A stretch of 64,000 nucleotides of DNA from positions 620,001 through 684,000 of the forward strand of contig OY282363.1 of NCBI GenBank assembly GCA_958295695.1, written 5' to 3'. Position 1 is the stretch's first letter. Each line of letters starts with the position of its first letter. The notes under the pieces are model-generated. The model ran no database searches. It saw only the letters and a program-made list of their open reading frames with translations, and was not told the DNA's origin. The DNA comes from an uncultured Alphaproteobacteria bacterium (lineage in GTDB: Bacteria > Pseudomonadota > Alphaproteobacteria > SP197). The position numbers were made by a program, and so were the translations under genes. Positions 17,072-25,659 of this stretch are shown one piece after another.

Positions 17072-19422
17072 CCCCGGTCGGTCCGGGCGCGCCGGTCCGG
17101 CGCAAGGAAGACAGGCGCTTCCTCACGGGGCGCGGCCGGTATGTCGCCGATCTCGAGGTCCCCCGCATGCTCCATGCGGCGTTCGTGCGCTCCGACCATG
17201 CCCACGGAACGATCCTGTCGACCGGTCTCGACGAAGTGAGGGCCATGCCGGGCGTGGTGGCCGCGCACGACGGCCGGACCCTCAAGGAACTGGGGATCGG
17301 CGACCTGCCGTGTTTCCGGCAAATCAGGGGACGGGACGGCGATCTCAAGGCCCTTCCGCGGCCGCCGCTGGCCGTCGGGCGCGTGCGTTACGTCGGCGAG
17401 CCCATCGGGGTGATCGTGGCGCGCGGCCGGGAGGCGGCCGAGGACGCCGCCGCCGCGGCGACCGTCGGGATCGAGCCGCTTGCCGCCGTCTGCGATCTGC
17501 GCGAGGCCGTGAAGCCCGGCGCGCCGCGGATCTGGGACGAGGCGCCCGGCAACCGCTACTACACCTCCGACTGGGGCGACGCGGAGGCGACCGACGCGGC
17601 CTTCGCGCGCGCCGAGCACGTCGTATCGATCGATCTCGTGAACGCCCGGGTGGTGCCCAATCCGATCGAGCCGCGCGTTTGTCTCGCTGTCCCCGAAGGC
17701 GACCGCCTGACGCTCCACGCCAGCCACCAGAAGCCCCACGACCTTCAGAAGATGATGGCGCCGGCGATCGGTCTCGATCCCCCGGCGATGCGTGTCGTCG
17801 CGCCCGATGTCGGCGGCGGTTTCGGCGCGAAGCTGTTCCTCTATCCCGAAGAGACGGTGACGGCCTTCATGGCGCTGAAGCTGGGGCGGCCGGTCCGCTG
17901 GGCTGGCGGGCGGGCCGACGCCATGCTGGGCGACGCCCACGGGCGGGACCACGCCACCCACGCCGAGCTGGCGCTCGACTCCGACGGACGGTTTCTCGCT
18001 CTCCGGGCCGAGGTGCTGGCGGCCATGGGCGGGTGCGTCAGTTCGTTCGCGCCCGCCATTCCCAGCCTGTATCACGCGCCCGCGTGTTCCGGCGTCTACC
18101 GCATCCCCGCGATGGCCATCGTCGTCCACGGCGTCTTCACCAACACCGTTCCGGTCGACGCCTACCGCGGGGCGGGACGGCCCGAGGCGGCCTATGTCGT
18201 CGAACGCCTGGCCGACATCGCGGCGGCGAAGCTCGGACTGGGCCGCGACGAGATCCGTCGGCGCAACATGATCGGGCCCGACGACATGCCGTTCGTCACC
18301 GCGGGCCGCCTGAAGATCGACAGCGGCGACTTCCCCCGCGCCATGCGCTCGGCGCTGACGCACGCAAACCACGACGGTTTCGAGGCCCGCCGCGCGGCGG
18401 CGGAGACCGAAGGCAAGCTCCGGGGCTTCGGCATCGCGGCGTGGTTCGAACCCAGCGTCGGAGGCCGGCCCGTGGACGGGGACGGCGAGGGCGGCGGGCA
18501 GGGCGGCCACGAATACGCGCGTCTGCGCGTCCATCCGGACGGCTCCGCGACGCTCCAGGTCGGCACGCACAACCACGGACAGGGCCACGAGACGACCTAC
18601 GCCCAGATCGCGGCCGGCCGTCTCGGGCTCCCCTTGGAGGCGGTCGACGTGGTCTGCGGCGATACCGGCGAAGTGGCCTACGGCGAGGGCTCCTTCGGCT
18701 CGCGCGGCGTCCATCTGGCGGGCAACGCGGCGGCGGCGGCGGCCGACAAGGTGATCGCCAAGGGGCGCGGGGTCGCCGCGTCGGCGCTCGAGGCTTCGGT
18801 CGGCGACGTGGCGTTCGTCGACGGCGTCTTCCGGATCGCGGGAACCGACCGCGGCCTGACGTTCGCCCAGGTCGCGAAGGCGGCCTACGGCGGCGCCAGC
18901 CTCGCCCGGGACGGCCTCGAGCCGGGTCTGGACGAGCACGCTTTCTATGTCGGCCGGGGATCGACCTTTCCCGGCGGATGTCACGTGGCCGAGGTCGAGA
19001 TCGACCCGGAAACGGGCAGGCTGGAGATCGTGCGGTATGTCGTGGCCGACGACGTCGGCGTGGCGGTCAATCCGGCGATCGTGGAGGGCCAGATCCATGG
19101 CGGCGTCGCCCAGGGCGTCGGCCAGGCGATGCTGGAGGCGACCCGCTACGACGCCGCCGGCCAGTTCCTGACCGCGTCCTTCATGGACTACGCCATGCCG
19201 CGCGCCGACGACCTCCCGGCGTTCGAGACGTGGATGTTCGAGACGCGCTGCACGACCAATCCGCTGGGCGTGAAGGGAGCCGGCGAGGCGGGCTGCGTGC
19301 CGGCGCCGTGCGCCGTCATGAGCGCGGTCGCCGACGCGCTCGGCGTGGACCACGTCGACATGCCGGCCACCCCCCAGTCCCTGTGGCGCGCGATCCGTTC
19401 GAGCGGAGCCAACCTATTGTAA
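17068..19422 (+). CDS. Molybdenum hydroxylase large subunit (xanthine dehydrogenase family)
   Basis: The 784-aa protein is the molybdopterin-binding subunit of the xanthine dehydrogenase/aldehyde oxidase/CO dehydrogenase family. The N-terminal a/b hammerhead domain starts at RRKEDRRFLTGRGRYVADL. Cofactor-binding motifs include PDVGGGFGAK, VDAYRGAGRPEAAY near residue 365, HGQGHET and the catalytic-glutamate stretch GVKGAGEAG near residue 733. It starts at the GTG overlapping the DUF1636 stop. No FAD-binding medium or 2Fe-2S small subunit gene is adjacent, which is unusual; they may be elsewhere or the DUF1636 protein may substitute. It lacks the CoxL loop cysteine, so it is not a form I CO dehydrogenase. 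Confidence 0.9.
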   Translation: MTPVGPGAPVRRKEDRRFLTGRGRYVADLEVPRMLHAAFVRSDHAHGTILSTGLDEVRAMPGVVAAHDGRTLKELGIGDLPCFRQIRGRDGDLKALPRPPLAVGRVRYVGEPIGVIVARGREAAEDAAAAATVGIEPLAAVCDLREAVKPGAPRIWDEAPGNRYYTSDWGDAEATDAAFARAEHVVSIDLVNARVVPNPIEPRVCLAVPEGDRLTLHASHQKPHDLQKMMAPAIGLDPPAMRVVAPDVGGGFGAKLFLYPEETVTAFMALKLGRPVRWAGGRADAMLGDAHGRDHATHAELALDSDGRFLALRAEVLAAMGGCVSSFAPAIPSLYHAPACSGVYRIPAMAIVVHGVFTNTVPVDAYRGAGRPEAAYVVERLADIAAAKLGLGRDEIRRRNMIGPDDMPFVTAGRLKIDSGDFPRAMRSALTHANHDGFEARRAAAETEGKLRGFGIAAWFEPSVGGRPVDGDGEGGGQGGHEYARLRVHPDGSATLQVGTHNHGQGHETTYAQIAAGRLGLPLEAVDVVCGDTGEVAYGEGSFGSRGVHLAGNAAAAAADKVIAKGRGVAASALEASVGDVAFVDGVFRIAGTDRGLTFAQVAKAAYGGASLARDGLEPGLDEHAFYVGRGSTFPGGCHVAEVEIDPETGRLEIVRYVVADDVGVAVNPAIVEGQIHGGVAQGVGQAMLEATRYDAAGQFLTASFMDYAMPRADDLPAFETWMFETRCTTNPLGVKGAGEAGCVPAPCAVMSAVADALGVDHVDMPATPQSLWRAIRSSGANLL

Positions 19423-19528
19423 CTGCAAGTCATTCTCACTTTCATGCCATCGATTCCGTCTACCAATCCGGGAGGAACCTCTCTATCATGCGTCCGGTCG
19501 CCAGCGCCGGCGGCGGGGGAGGGCATCC

Positions 19529-20002
19529 ATGCACAAGTCGCTATCGATCGACCCGAACAAGTGTACGGGCTGTCTGCAGTGCGAGCTGGCCTGCTCGCTC
19601 GACAACGAGGGTTCGTTCAATCCCTCGAAGTCGCGGATCAAGGTCTTCAACTTCGAGGGCAAGGGGCGCTTCGTGCCCTATACCTGCACCCAGTGCGCCG
19701 AAGCCTGGTGCGCCGAGGCCTGCCCGACGCACGCGATCTCGATCGACCGGGCCACCGGCGCCAAGGTCGTGAGCGACGCGCTCTGCGTGGGCTGCAAGGT
19801 GTGCACGATCGCCTGCCCCTTCGGCACCATCAACTTCAACGCGGACACCGGCAAGGTCGTCAAGTGCGATCTGTGCGGGGGCGATCCCGAGTGCGCCAGG
19901 GCGTGCCCGACGGACGCCATCGCCTACGTCGACGCGAACTGGACCGGTCTCGACAAGATGCGCGCCTCGGCGGCCACCGCCGACGCCGCCGCGCAGGCCT
20001 GA
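19529..20002 (+). CDS. 4Fe-4S ferredoxin-type electron-transfer subunit of AOR
   Basis: This 157-aa protein contains four cysteine clusters: CTGCLQCELAC at about residue 12, CTQCAEAWCAEACP, CVGCKVCTIACP and CDLCGGDPECARACP. It resembles the small polyferredoxin subunits paired with aldehyde oxidoreductases (AorA-like) and HycB-type proteins. The ATG at 19529 has GGGGGAGGG about 6 nt upstream. It ends 14 nt before the AOR gene and so probably accepts its electrons. It has no signal peptide and is cytoplasmic. Confidence 0.9.
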   Translation: MHKSLSIDPNKCTGCLQCELACSLDNEGSFNPSKSRIKVFNFEGKGRFVPYTCTQCAEAWCAEACPTHAISIDRATGAKVVSDALCVGCKVCTIACPFGTINFNADTGKVVKCDLCGGDPECARACPTDAIAYVDANWTGLDKMRASAATADAAAQA

Positions 20003-20016
20003 GGGAGGGCAGAACA

Positions 20017-21864
20017 ATGGCATGGACTGGAAAGATCCTGCGGGTGAACCTCACCGAAGGCGTCTGCGTCGGCGAACCGTTGAACATGGAGTGGGCGCGG
20101 GCCTATCTGGGTCAGCGCGGTCTGGCGACCAAGTACCTCTATGAGGAGATCGATCCCAAGGTCGATCCGCTCTCTCCCGACAACAAGCTCATCATGACGA
20201 CCGGTCCCCTGACCGGCACCTGCGCCTCGACGGCCGGCCGCTACTCGGTCGTGACCAAGGGCGCGCTGACGGGCGCGATCGCCTGCTCGAACTCGGGCGG
20301 CTTCTTCGGCAACGAGATGAAGAACGCCGGCTGGGACATGATCGTCTTCGAGGGCAGGGCGCCGAATCCGGTCTACCTCCTCCTGCAGAACGACGACGCC
20401 CGGCTCCTCGACGCCTCCGACTACTGGGGCAGGTCGGTGTGGGACACCGAGGAAGGGATCAAGGAACGGCATGGCGACCCCATGATCCGCGTGGCCTCGA
20501 TCGGCGTCAGCGGCGAGAAGGGCGTGAAGTACGCCTGTGTCGTCAACGATATGCACCGCGCGGCCGGCCGTTCCGGCGTCGGCGCGGTGATGGGCTCGAA
20601 GAACCTCAAGGCCGTCGCCATCCGCGGCACCAGGGGCGTCCGGGTCAAGGATCCCAAGCGTTTCATCGAGGCGACCGATGCGGCCAAGAAGGTCCTGGCG
20701 GAGAACGCGGTCACCGGCCAGGGCCTGCCCGCCATGGGCACCCAGGTGCTGATGAACGTGATCAACGAGGTCGGCGCGCTGCCCACCCGCAACCATCGCG
20801 ACAGCCAGTTCGAGGACGCCAACAAGATCGGCGCCGAGGCCATGGCCGAGGTGCGCGAGACCGACGGCAGGAAGAACCTGGTGACGAACGCCGCCTGCTT
20901 CGGCTGCACCATCGCCTGCGGCCGTGTCTCGGAGATCGACCGCACGCACTTCTCGGTCGCCGAGCGGCCCGAATACCAGATCGTCTCGGGCGGCCTCGAA
21001 TACGAGGCGGCCTGGGCGCTGGGCGCGGCGACCGGCGTGGGCGACCTCGAGGCGCTGACCTTCGCGAACTTCATCTGCAACGAGCAGGGCCTCGATCCGA
21101 TCTCGTTCGGCGCCACGGTCGGCGCGGCGATGGAGCTCTTCGAGGAGGGCGTCATCACCACCGCGCGGACCGGCGGCATCGAGCTCGACTTCGGCAACGC
21201 CAAGGCGCTGTGCGACGTCGTGGAACTCACCGGCAAGGGCGAGGGTTTCGGCGCGGAGATCGGCCTGGGCTCCAAGCGGCTGTGCGAGAAGTACGGCCGT
21301 CCCGAGCTCGCCATGGCGGTCAAGGGCCAGGAGTTCCCGGCCTACGACGGCCGCGGCATCCAGGGCATGGGTCTGACCTACGCCACCTCGAACCGCGGCG
21401 CCTGCCATCTTCGGAGCTACACGGTGGCGTCCGAGATCCTCGGCATTCCCGAGAAGACCGACCCGCTGGTCACCGACGGCAAGGCGGGCCTCGTGCGCGC
21501 CTTCCAGGACGCCACGGCGGCGGTCGACTCGACGGGCATGTGCGTCTTCACGACCTTCGCCTGGACGCTGGAGGACTTCGCGCCCCAGGTCGATGCGGCC
21601 TGCGAGGGCGAGTGGACGGCCGAGCGCCTGCTCGAGGTCGGGGAGCGCATCTGGAACCTGGAGCGCCAGTTCAACCTGGCGGCGGGCTTCACCGGCAGGG
21701 ACGACACGCTGCCCGGGCGTCTCCTGAAGGACGCGGCGAAGACCGGTCCGGCCCAGGGCAGGACGACCGGGCTCGACCGGATGCTGCCCGAATACTACGA
21801 GATCCGCGGCTGGACGCCCGACGGCGTCCCGAGCAACGAGACGCTCTCGCGTCTCGGAGTGTGA
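20017..21864 (+). CDS. aor: Aldehyde:ferredoxin oxidoreductase (tungsten type)
   Basis: The 615-aa protein is a full-length AOR, the tungstopterin/4Fe-4S enzyme that oxidises aldehydes to acids or reduces acids at low potential. The N-terminal pterin-binding domain (GKILRVNLTEG, GPLTGT, GRYSVVTKGALTG) and the later MHRAAGRSGVGAVMGSKNLK are typical. Cluster ligands are CFGCTIAC near residue 293 and the last cysteine in DSTGMC near residue 508. The start at 20017 follows GAGGGAGG. The neighbours are an Fe-S subunit, a TRAP transporter and a MoaD-like protein. No FAD subunit (AorC-like) gene is seen. Aerobic alphaproteobacteria use such enzymes for aldehyde detoxification or catabolism; the substrate here is unknown. 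Confidence 0.93.
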   Translation: MAWTGKILRVNLTEGVCVGEPLNMEWARAYLGQRGLATKYLYEEIDPKVDPLSPDNKLIMTTGPLTGTCASTAGRYSVVTKGALTGAIACSNSGGFFGNEMKNAGWDMIVFEGRAPNPVYLLLQNDDARLLDASDYWGRSVWDTEEGIKERHGDPMIRVASIGVSGEKGVKYACVVNDMHRAAGRSGVGAVMGSKNLKAVAIRGTRGVRVKDPKRFIEATDAAKKVLAENAVTGQGLPAMGTQVLMNVINEVGALPTRNHRDSQFEDANKIGAEAMAEVRETDGRKNLVTNAACFGCTIACGRVSEIDRTHFSVAERPEYQIVSGGLEYEAAWALGAATGVGDLEALTFANFICNEQGLDPISFGATVGAAMELFEEGVITTARTGGIELDFGNAKALCDVVELTGKGEGFGAEIGLGSKRLCEKYGRPELAMAVKGQEFPAYDGRGIQGMGLTYATSNRGACHLRSYTVASEILGIPEKTDPLVTDGKAGLVRAFQDATAAVDSTGMCVFTTFAWTLEDFAPQVDAACEGEWTAERLLEVGERIWNLERQFNLAAGFTGRDDTLPGRLLKDAAKTGPAQGRTTGLDRMLPEYYEIRGWTPDGVPSNETLSRLGV

Positions 21865-21939
21865 GACTCCCGCCATCCGGACGCGCCGGCCCGCGGAGCC
21901 GGGAGGCCCGGCGCGTCCCTTCGACCGGAGGATCGGGTC

Positions 21940-22926
21940 GTGAAGAAACTTGCCGCGTCGCTCGTCGTCCTGGCCCTCTCGGCCGGTCCGCTTTCCGCCG
22001 AGCAATGGGACATGCCCATGGCCTATGCGGATTCGAACTTCCATACCCGGAACGGAAAGCTCTTCGCCGAAGCCGTCGGCGTGTGCACCGGCTCCGGGCT
22101 CGAGATCGTCGTGCACGGCGGCGGCTCGCTGTTCAAGGGCAACGAGATCAAGCGCGCCGTGCAGACGGGGCAGGCGCCGATCGGCGAACGGCTCCTGAGC
22201 GCGCACCAGAACGAGAACGCGCTGTTCGGCTACGACTCCGTGCCCTTCCTCGCGACGTCCTACGATGCGTCGGACCGGCTCTGGCGGGCGGCGAAGGACC
22301 GGCTCGCCGCGCTGCTCGCCGAGCAGGGCCTGGTTCTTCTCTATGCCGTTCCCTGGCCGCCGCAGGGCCTCTACGCCAAGGGCGAGGTCGAGGCCGTGGA
22401 CGATCTGGCCGGCGTGAAGTTCCGCGCCTACAACGCCGCGACCGCGCGGTTCGCGGAGCTCACGGGCATGCTGCCGGTGCAGATCGAGGCCGCCGAGCTC
22501 AGCCAGGCGCTCGCGACCGGCGTCGCGGAGGCGTTCATCTCGTCGGGGGCGACGGGCTACGACCGCAAGGTGTGGGAGCAGCTCGACCGCTTCTACGACC
22601 TTCAGGCCTGGATGCCGCGCAACTACGTCTTCGCGAACGCCGACGCCTTCGACGCGCTCGACGGGTACGCGCGGAACTGCCTGCGCTCCGCGGCCATGCT
22701 CGCGGAGGTCGCCGGCACGACCCGGTCCCGCGAGCTCGCGAACTGGTATCTGTCGCAGCTCGCCGCCAACGGCATGACCGTCGAGGCGCCGAGCGAGACG
22801 CTCGAGGCCGGGCTCAAGGACATCGGCGCCGTCATGGCGGAGGAATGGGCCGAGGCGGCGGGCGATGACGGCGCCCGGCTTCTCGACGCCTACGCCGGAA
22901 TGGCCGGGCAGGCTTCCAGCCCCTGA
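21940..22926 (+). CDS. TRAP transporter substrate-binding protein (DctP family)
   Basis: The 328-aa periplasmic protein has a signal peptide (KKLAASLVVLALSAGPLSA) and DctP-type motifs: the YADSNFHTRNGKLFAEAV start, IKRAVQTGQAPIG, GVKFRAYNAATARFAELTG and AEAFISSGATGYDRKVWEQL. This arginine in KFRAYN normally binds the carboxylate of the ligand, suggesting an organic acid substrate. The start is a GTG at 21940 preceded by CCGGAGGATCGG. It lies 75 nt after the AOR gene and 32 nt before its permease, so the TRAP system appears to supply the AOR pathway. Confidence 0.9.
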   Translation: MKKLAASLVVLALSAGPLSAEQWDMPMAYADSNFHTRNGKLFAEAVGVCTGSGLEIVVHGGGSLFKGNEIKRAVQTGQAPIGERLLSAHQNENALFGYDSVPFLATSYDASDRLWRAAKDRLAALLAEQGLVLLYAVPWPPQGLYAKGEVEAVDDLAGVKFRAYNAATARFAELTGMLPVQIEAAELSQALATGVAEAFISSGATGYDRKVWEQLDRFYDLQAWMPRNYVFANADAFDALDGYARNCLRSAAMLAEVAGTTRSRELANWYLSQLAANGMTVEAPSETLEAGLKDIGAVMAEEWAEAAGDDGARLLDAYAGMAGQASSP

Positions 22927-22958
22927 CCCCGCCCGGCTGATCGCGACGCGGGGATATC

Positions 22959-23498
22959 GTGCCGCGGCTTGTCCGGCGCGTTCTCGACGGGCTCTATCTG
23001 GCGGGCGGCGTCGCCGCCGCGGCTTGCCTCGTCGCGCTCCTCGCGACGATCGCGGCGCAGATGCTGGCCCGCTGGACCGGCGAGGTCGTCGCGGGAAGCC
23101 CCGACTATGCGGGCTACTTCATGGCGGCCGCGTCGTTTCTCGCCCTGGCCTACGCCCTGAACGCGGGCGCGCACGTCCGCGTCCGGTTGCTCCTGAGCGG
23201 GTTGGGTCGCCATCGGCGGATGGCGGAGATCTGGTGTCACGGCGTCGGAACGGTCCTGGCGGCCCACTTCGCCTGGTACGCCGTCAAGGCCAACATCTGG
23301 TCCAACCGGCTCAACGACGTGAGCCAGGGGCAGGACGCGACACCTCTCTGGATCCCGCAGCTCGCCATGTCCGCGGGCACGCTGATCCTCGCCGTTGCCT
23401 TCGCGGACCAGTTCGTCCGCGTTCTCCTGACCGACCATGAAGGCGTTGGCGAAGCCGAGCTCGCGGACGAAACCGTACCCGTGGACCGGGAGCCTTGA
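22959..23498 (+). CDS. TRAP transporter small permease (DctQ)
   Basis: The 179-aa membrane protein has four predicted spans: YLAGGVAAAACLVALLATIA, the FMAAASFLALAYALNAGAHV region, a third around HGVGTVLAAHFAWYAV and the last near AMSAGTLILAVAFADQF. GAHVRVRLLL is the family's characteristic motif. The start is a GTG at 22959. Its stop overlaps the TTG of the large permease gene (TTGA), so the two subunits are made together. Confidence 0.88.
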   Translation: MPRLVRRVLDGLYLAGGVAAAACLVALLATIAAQMLARWTGEVVAGSPDYAGYFMAAASFLALAYALNAGAHVRVRLLLSGLGRHRRMAEIWCHGVGTVLAAHFAWYAVKANIWSNRLNDVSQGQDATPLWIPQLAMSAGTLILAVAFADQFVRVLLTDHEGVGEAELADETVPVDREP

Positions 23499-24919
23499 GC
23501 GCGCCCCGTCTCCGGCAACGGCTCGCCGCGCTGGCCGCCTGCGGCCTTCTGGCGGCCGGCCTCTGGCTGCTTCTCGACAACGCCGGCGGCGACGAGGTCT
23601 GGGCCAGGGTCGCCGTCTTCCTCTTCGTGCTGTTCCTGCTGCTGGGTTCCGGCGTCTGGGTCGCGCTGGCCCTGATGGGCGCGGCCTATGTCGGCATGGA
23701 AGCGTTCACGGCGCGTCCGTCCGGCGACGCCATGATCACGACCATCTGGTCCCTGTCCTCGAGCTGGACGCTGACCGCGCTGCCGCTGTTCGTCTGGATG
23801 GGCGAGATCCTGTTCCGCACCCGTCTCAGCGAGGACATGTTCAGGAGCCTGTCTCCGTGGACGGCGAGGCTTCCGGGCGGGCTGCTTCACGCCAATGTCG
23901 TGGGCTGCACGATCTTCGCGGCCGTGTCCGGGTCGTCCGCCGCCACGCTGATGACCGTCGGGAAGATGTCGATTCCCGAACTGCGGCGCCGGCGCTATCC
24001 GGAATTCATGACCATCGGTACGCTCGCGGGATCGGCGACGCTGGGCCTGATGATTCCGCCGTCGCTGACGCTGATCGTCTACGGCGTCGCGGTGAACGAG
24101 TCGATCGCCGGGCTGTTCATGGCGGGCGTCCTGCCGGGCCTCGCGCTGGCGGCGATGTTCATGGCCTATGTGGCGGGATGGCATGTCGTCCGCCGCGACC
24201 GGCGTCCTGCCGCCGAGGCCCCCGTGGCGTTCGCGGAGAGACTCCGGAACCTGCGCTTCCTCGTCCCGGTCCTGAGCCTCGTCGTCGCGGTGATCGGCTC
24301 GATGTACCTGGGGCTCGCGACGCCGACCGAGGCGGCGGCGATCGGCGTTCTCGGCGCGCTCGCGATCGCCGCCACGCAGGGGAGCCTGACCTGGACCGCG
24401 TTCGCGCGGAGCCTGATGGGCGCGGTCCGCACCTCGGCCATGATCGCGTTCATCCTGATGGGCGCCGCGTTCCTGTCCCTCAGCATGGGCTTCACCGGCT
24501 TGCCGAGGGCGCTCGCCGGGTGGATCGCCACGCTGGACCTCTCGGTCTACGCGCTCATCGCGGCGCTGACCGTCTTCTACATCGTCATCGGGTGCTTTCT
24601 CGACGGCATCTCCGCGGTCGTCCTCACCATGGCCGTGGTCGAGCCGATGGTGAACGTTCCCGCGTTCCACGACGCCGGATTCTCGATGATCTGGTTCGGC
24701 ATCTTCGTCACGGTGGCGATCGAGATGGCCCAGATCACACCGCCCATAGGGTTCAACCTGTTCGTTCTTCAAGGCATGACCCGGCACCGGATGGGCTACA
24801 TCGCCGCCACGGCCCTGCCGATGTTCGCCATCATGGTGCTGATGGTGGCGATCCTCGTGCTCTGGCCCGAGCTCGCGACCTGGCTTCCCGACACCGCGCG
24901 GCCGGCGCCGGGGCGATAG
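23495..24919 (+). CDS. TRAP transporter large permease (DctM)
   Basis: This 474-aa protein is the 12-span DctM/SiaM-type permease, an ion-coupled exporter-like transporter that works with the P and Q subunits. Motifs include LFVWMGEILFRT, GCTIFAAVSGSSAATLMTVGKMS, GTLAGSATLGLMIPPSL and the second repeat with TPPIGFNLFVLQG. The TTG at 23495 is the only start consistent with the family length and overlaps the small permease stop. Followed after 101 nt by the MoaD-like gene. Confidence 0.92.
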   Translation: MSAPRLRQRLAALAACGLLAAGLWLLLDNAGGDEVWARVAVFLFVLFLLLGSGVWVALALMGAAYVGMEAFTARPSGDAMITTIWSLSSSWTLTALPLFVWMGEILFRTRLSEDMFRSLSPWTARLPGGLLHANVVGCTIFAAVSGSSAATLMTVGKMSIPELRRRRYPEFMTIGTLAGSATLGLMIPPSLTLIVYGVAVNESIAGLFMAGVLPGLALAAMFMAYVAGWHVVRRDRRPAAEAPVAFAERLRNLRFLVPVLSLVVAVIGSMYLGLATPTEAAAIGVLGALAIAATQGSLTWTAFARSLMGAVRTSAMIAFILMGAAFLSLSMGFTGLPRALAGWIATLDLSVYALIAALTVFYIVIGCFLDGISAVVLTMAVVEPMVNVPAFHDAGFSMIWFGIFVTVAIEMAQITPPIGFNLFVLQGMTRHRMGYIAATALPMFAIMVLMVAILVLWPELATWLPDTARPAPGR

Positions 24920-24985
24920 GCGCCTCGGGGCCGGCGGCGAGATCCGCGTCCCAGGCCGCGCCGTGCCAGCCGGGGCGGCATGGCT

Positions 24986-24991
24986 TATACT
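24986..24991 (+). promoter_or_regulatory. Possible -10 element upstream of the MoaD-like gene
   Basis: TATACT matches a sigma-70 -10 consensus (TATAAT) 29 nt before the ATG at 25021 in otherwise GC-rich DNA. No convincing -35 box is present, so this is only suggestive of a separate promoter. Confidence 0.25.
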
Positions 24992-25020
24992 GGGGCGGTT
25001 CCGACCTTCGCGAGGCCGCG

Positions 25021-25272
25021 ATGCGGGTCACGCTCAAACTCTTCGCTTCGCTTGCGCCCCACATGCCCGACGGCGCGGTCGACAACGCCGTGGAGGTCGA
25101 GGTCGAAGAGGGGGCCACGGTCTTCGGGGTCTTCGACCGTTTCGGCGTGCCCCGCCAGAAGGCCCATTTGGTGCTCATCAACGGTCTCTATGTCGCGCCC
25201 GCCGAGCGCGCCACCCGCGCGCTCGAGGACGGCGACGCGCTCGCCGCCTGGCCTCCGGTCGCCGGCGGATGA
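25021..25272 (+). CDS. MoaD/ThiS family sulfur-carrier protein
   Basis: This 83-aa beta-grasp protein begins MRVTLKLFASLAPHMPDG and ends in VAGG, the C-terminal di-glycine that is adenylated and thiocarboxylated in molybdopterin synthase small subunits. A copy next to AOR is typical of tungsten enzymes, where it may make a dedicated pterin dithiolene (known association, role inferred). The ATG at 25021 follows the TATACT element. Its stop overlaps the start of the next 98-aa gene by 4 nt. Confidence 0.88.
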   Translation: MRVTLKLFASLAPHMPDGAVDNAVEVEVEEGATVFGVFDRFGVPRQKAHLVLINGLYVAPAERATRALEDGDALAAWPPVAGG

Positions 25273-25565
25273 CGGACGGGCGCGTCACGGTCGTCAAGGA
25301 CATGGCGATCACCGTCCCGGACTTCTTCCGCCTCCTGCCCCGCGCGCTGGACGGCCGGGACCACACGGTTTCGGGACGCCGCGTCCGGGTCGGCGCGGCC
25401 GGCAAGGGGGTCGCCATCGCCGTCGCGCCGGCCGAGCCCCGCCGCATCGCGCGGGTCGTCATCGACCGCTGCGAGGTGACGCTGGCGTTCACGGGCTACG
25501 GCGAGGACGAACGCGCGGCCTTCCTCGCCCGCTTCGACCGAGCCTACCGAAGGGGCGGGGGGTAG
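25269..25565 (+). CDS. Hypothetical protein coupled to MoaD-like gene
   Basis: The 98-aa cytoplasmic protein starts MTDGRVTVVKDMAITVPDF and continues with a mixed alpha/beta, Arg-rich pattern (RVRVGAAGKGVAIAVAP, VVIDRCEVTLAFTGYGEDE). I do not recognise a family. The ATGA overlap with the MoaD-like stop and its position at the end of the AOR/TRAP group imply a linked job, perhaps in pterin cofactor assembly or AOR maturation. This is inference from context only. Codon use and third-position GC match the neighbours. Confidence 0.7.
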   Translation: MTDGRVTVVKDMAITVPDFFRLLPRALDGRDHTVSGRRVRVGAAGKGVAIAVAPAEPRRIARVVIDRCEVTLAFTGYGEDERAAFLARFDRAYRRGGG

Positions 25566-25659
25566 AACGGGGCCGGCGCGCTTCCATGCGGAACGGAAAC
25601 GGCCCGCTCCGGCGGCTGCGCGATGCGTCCCGGCCGGGCGGCCGTCTCGCCCTTCGCCG

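Noticed and set aside
16510..19353. A 947-codon open frame opposite the molybdenum hydroxylase gene
   Set aside because: Composition is that of an antisense frame (His/Arg/Asp-rich), while the plus strand encodes a clear enzyme.
17068..19422. Aerobic CO dehydrogenase large subunit (CoxL)
   Set aside because: The active-site loop reads AYRGAGR rather than the CoxL form with the catalytic cysteine, and no coxM/coxS genes adjoin.
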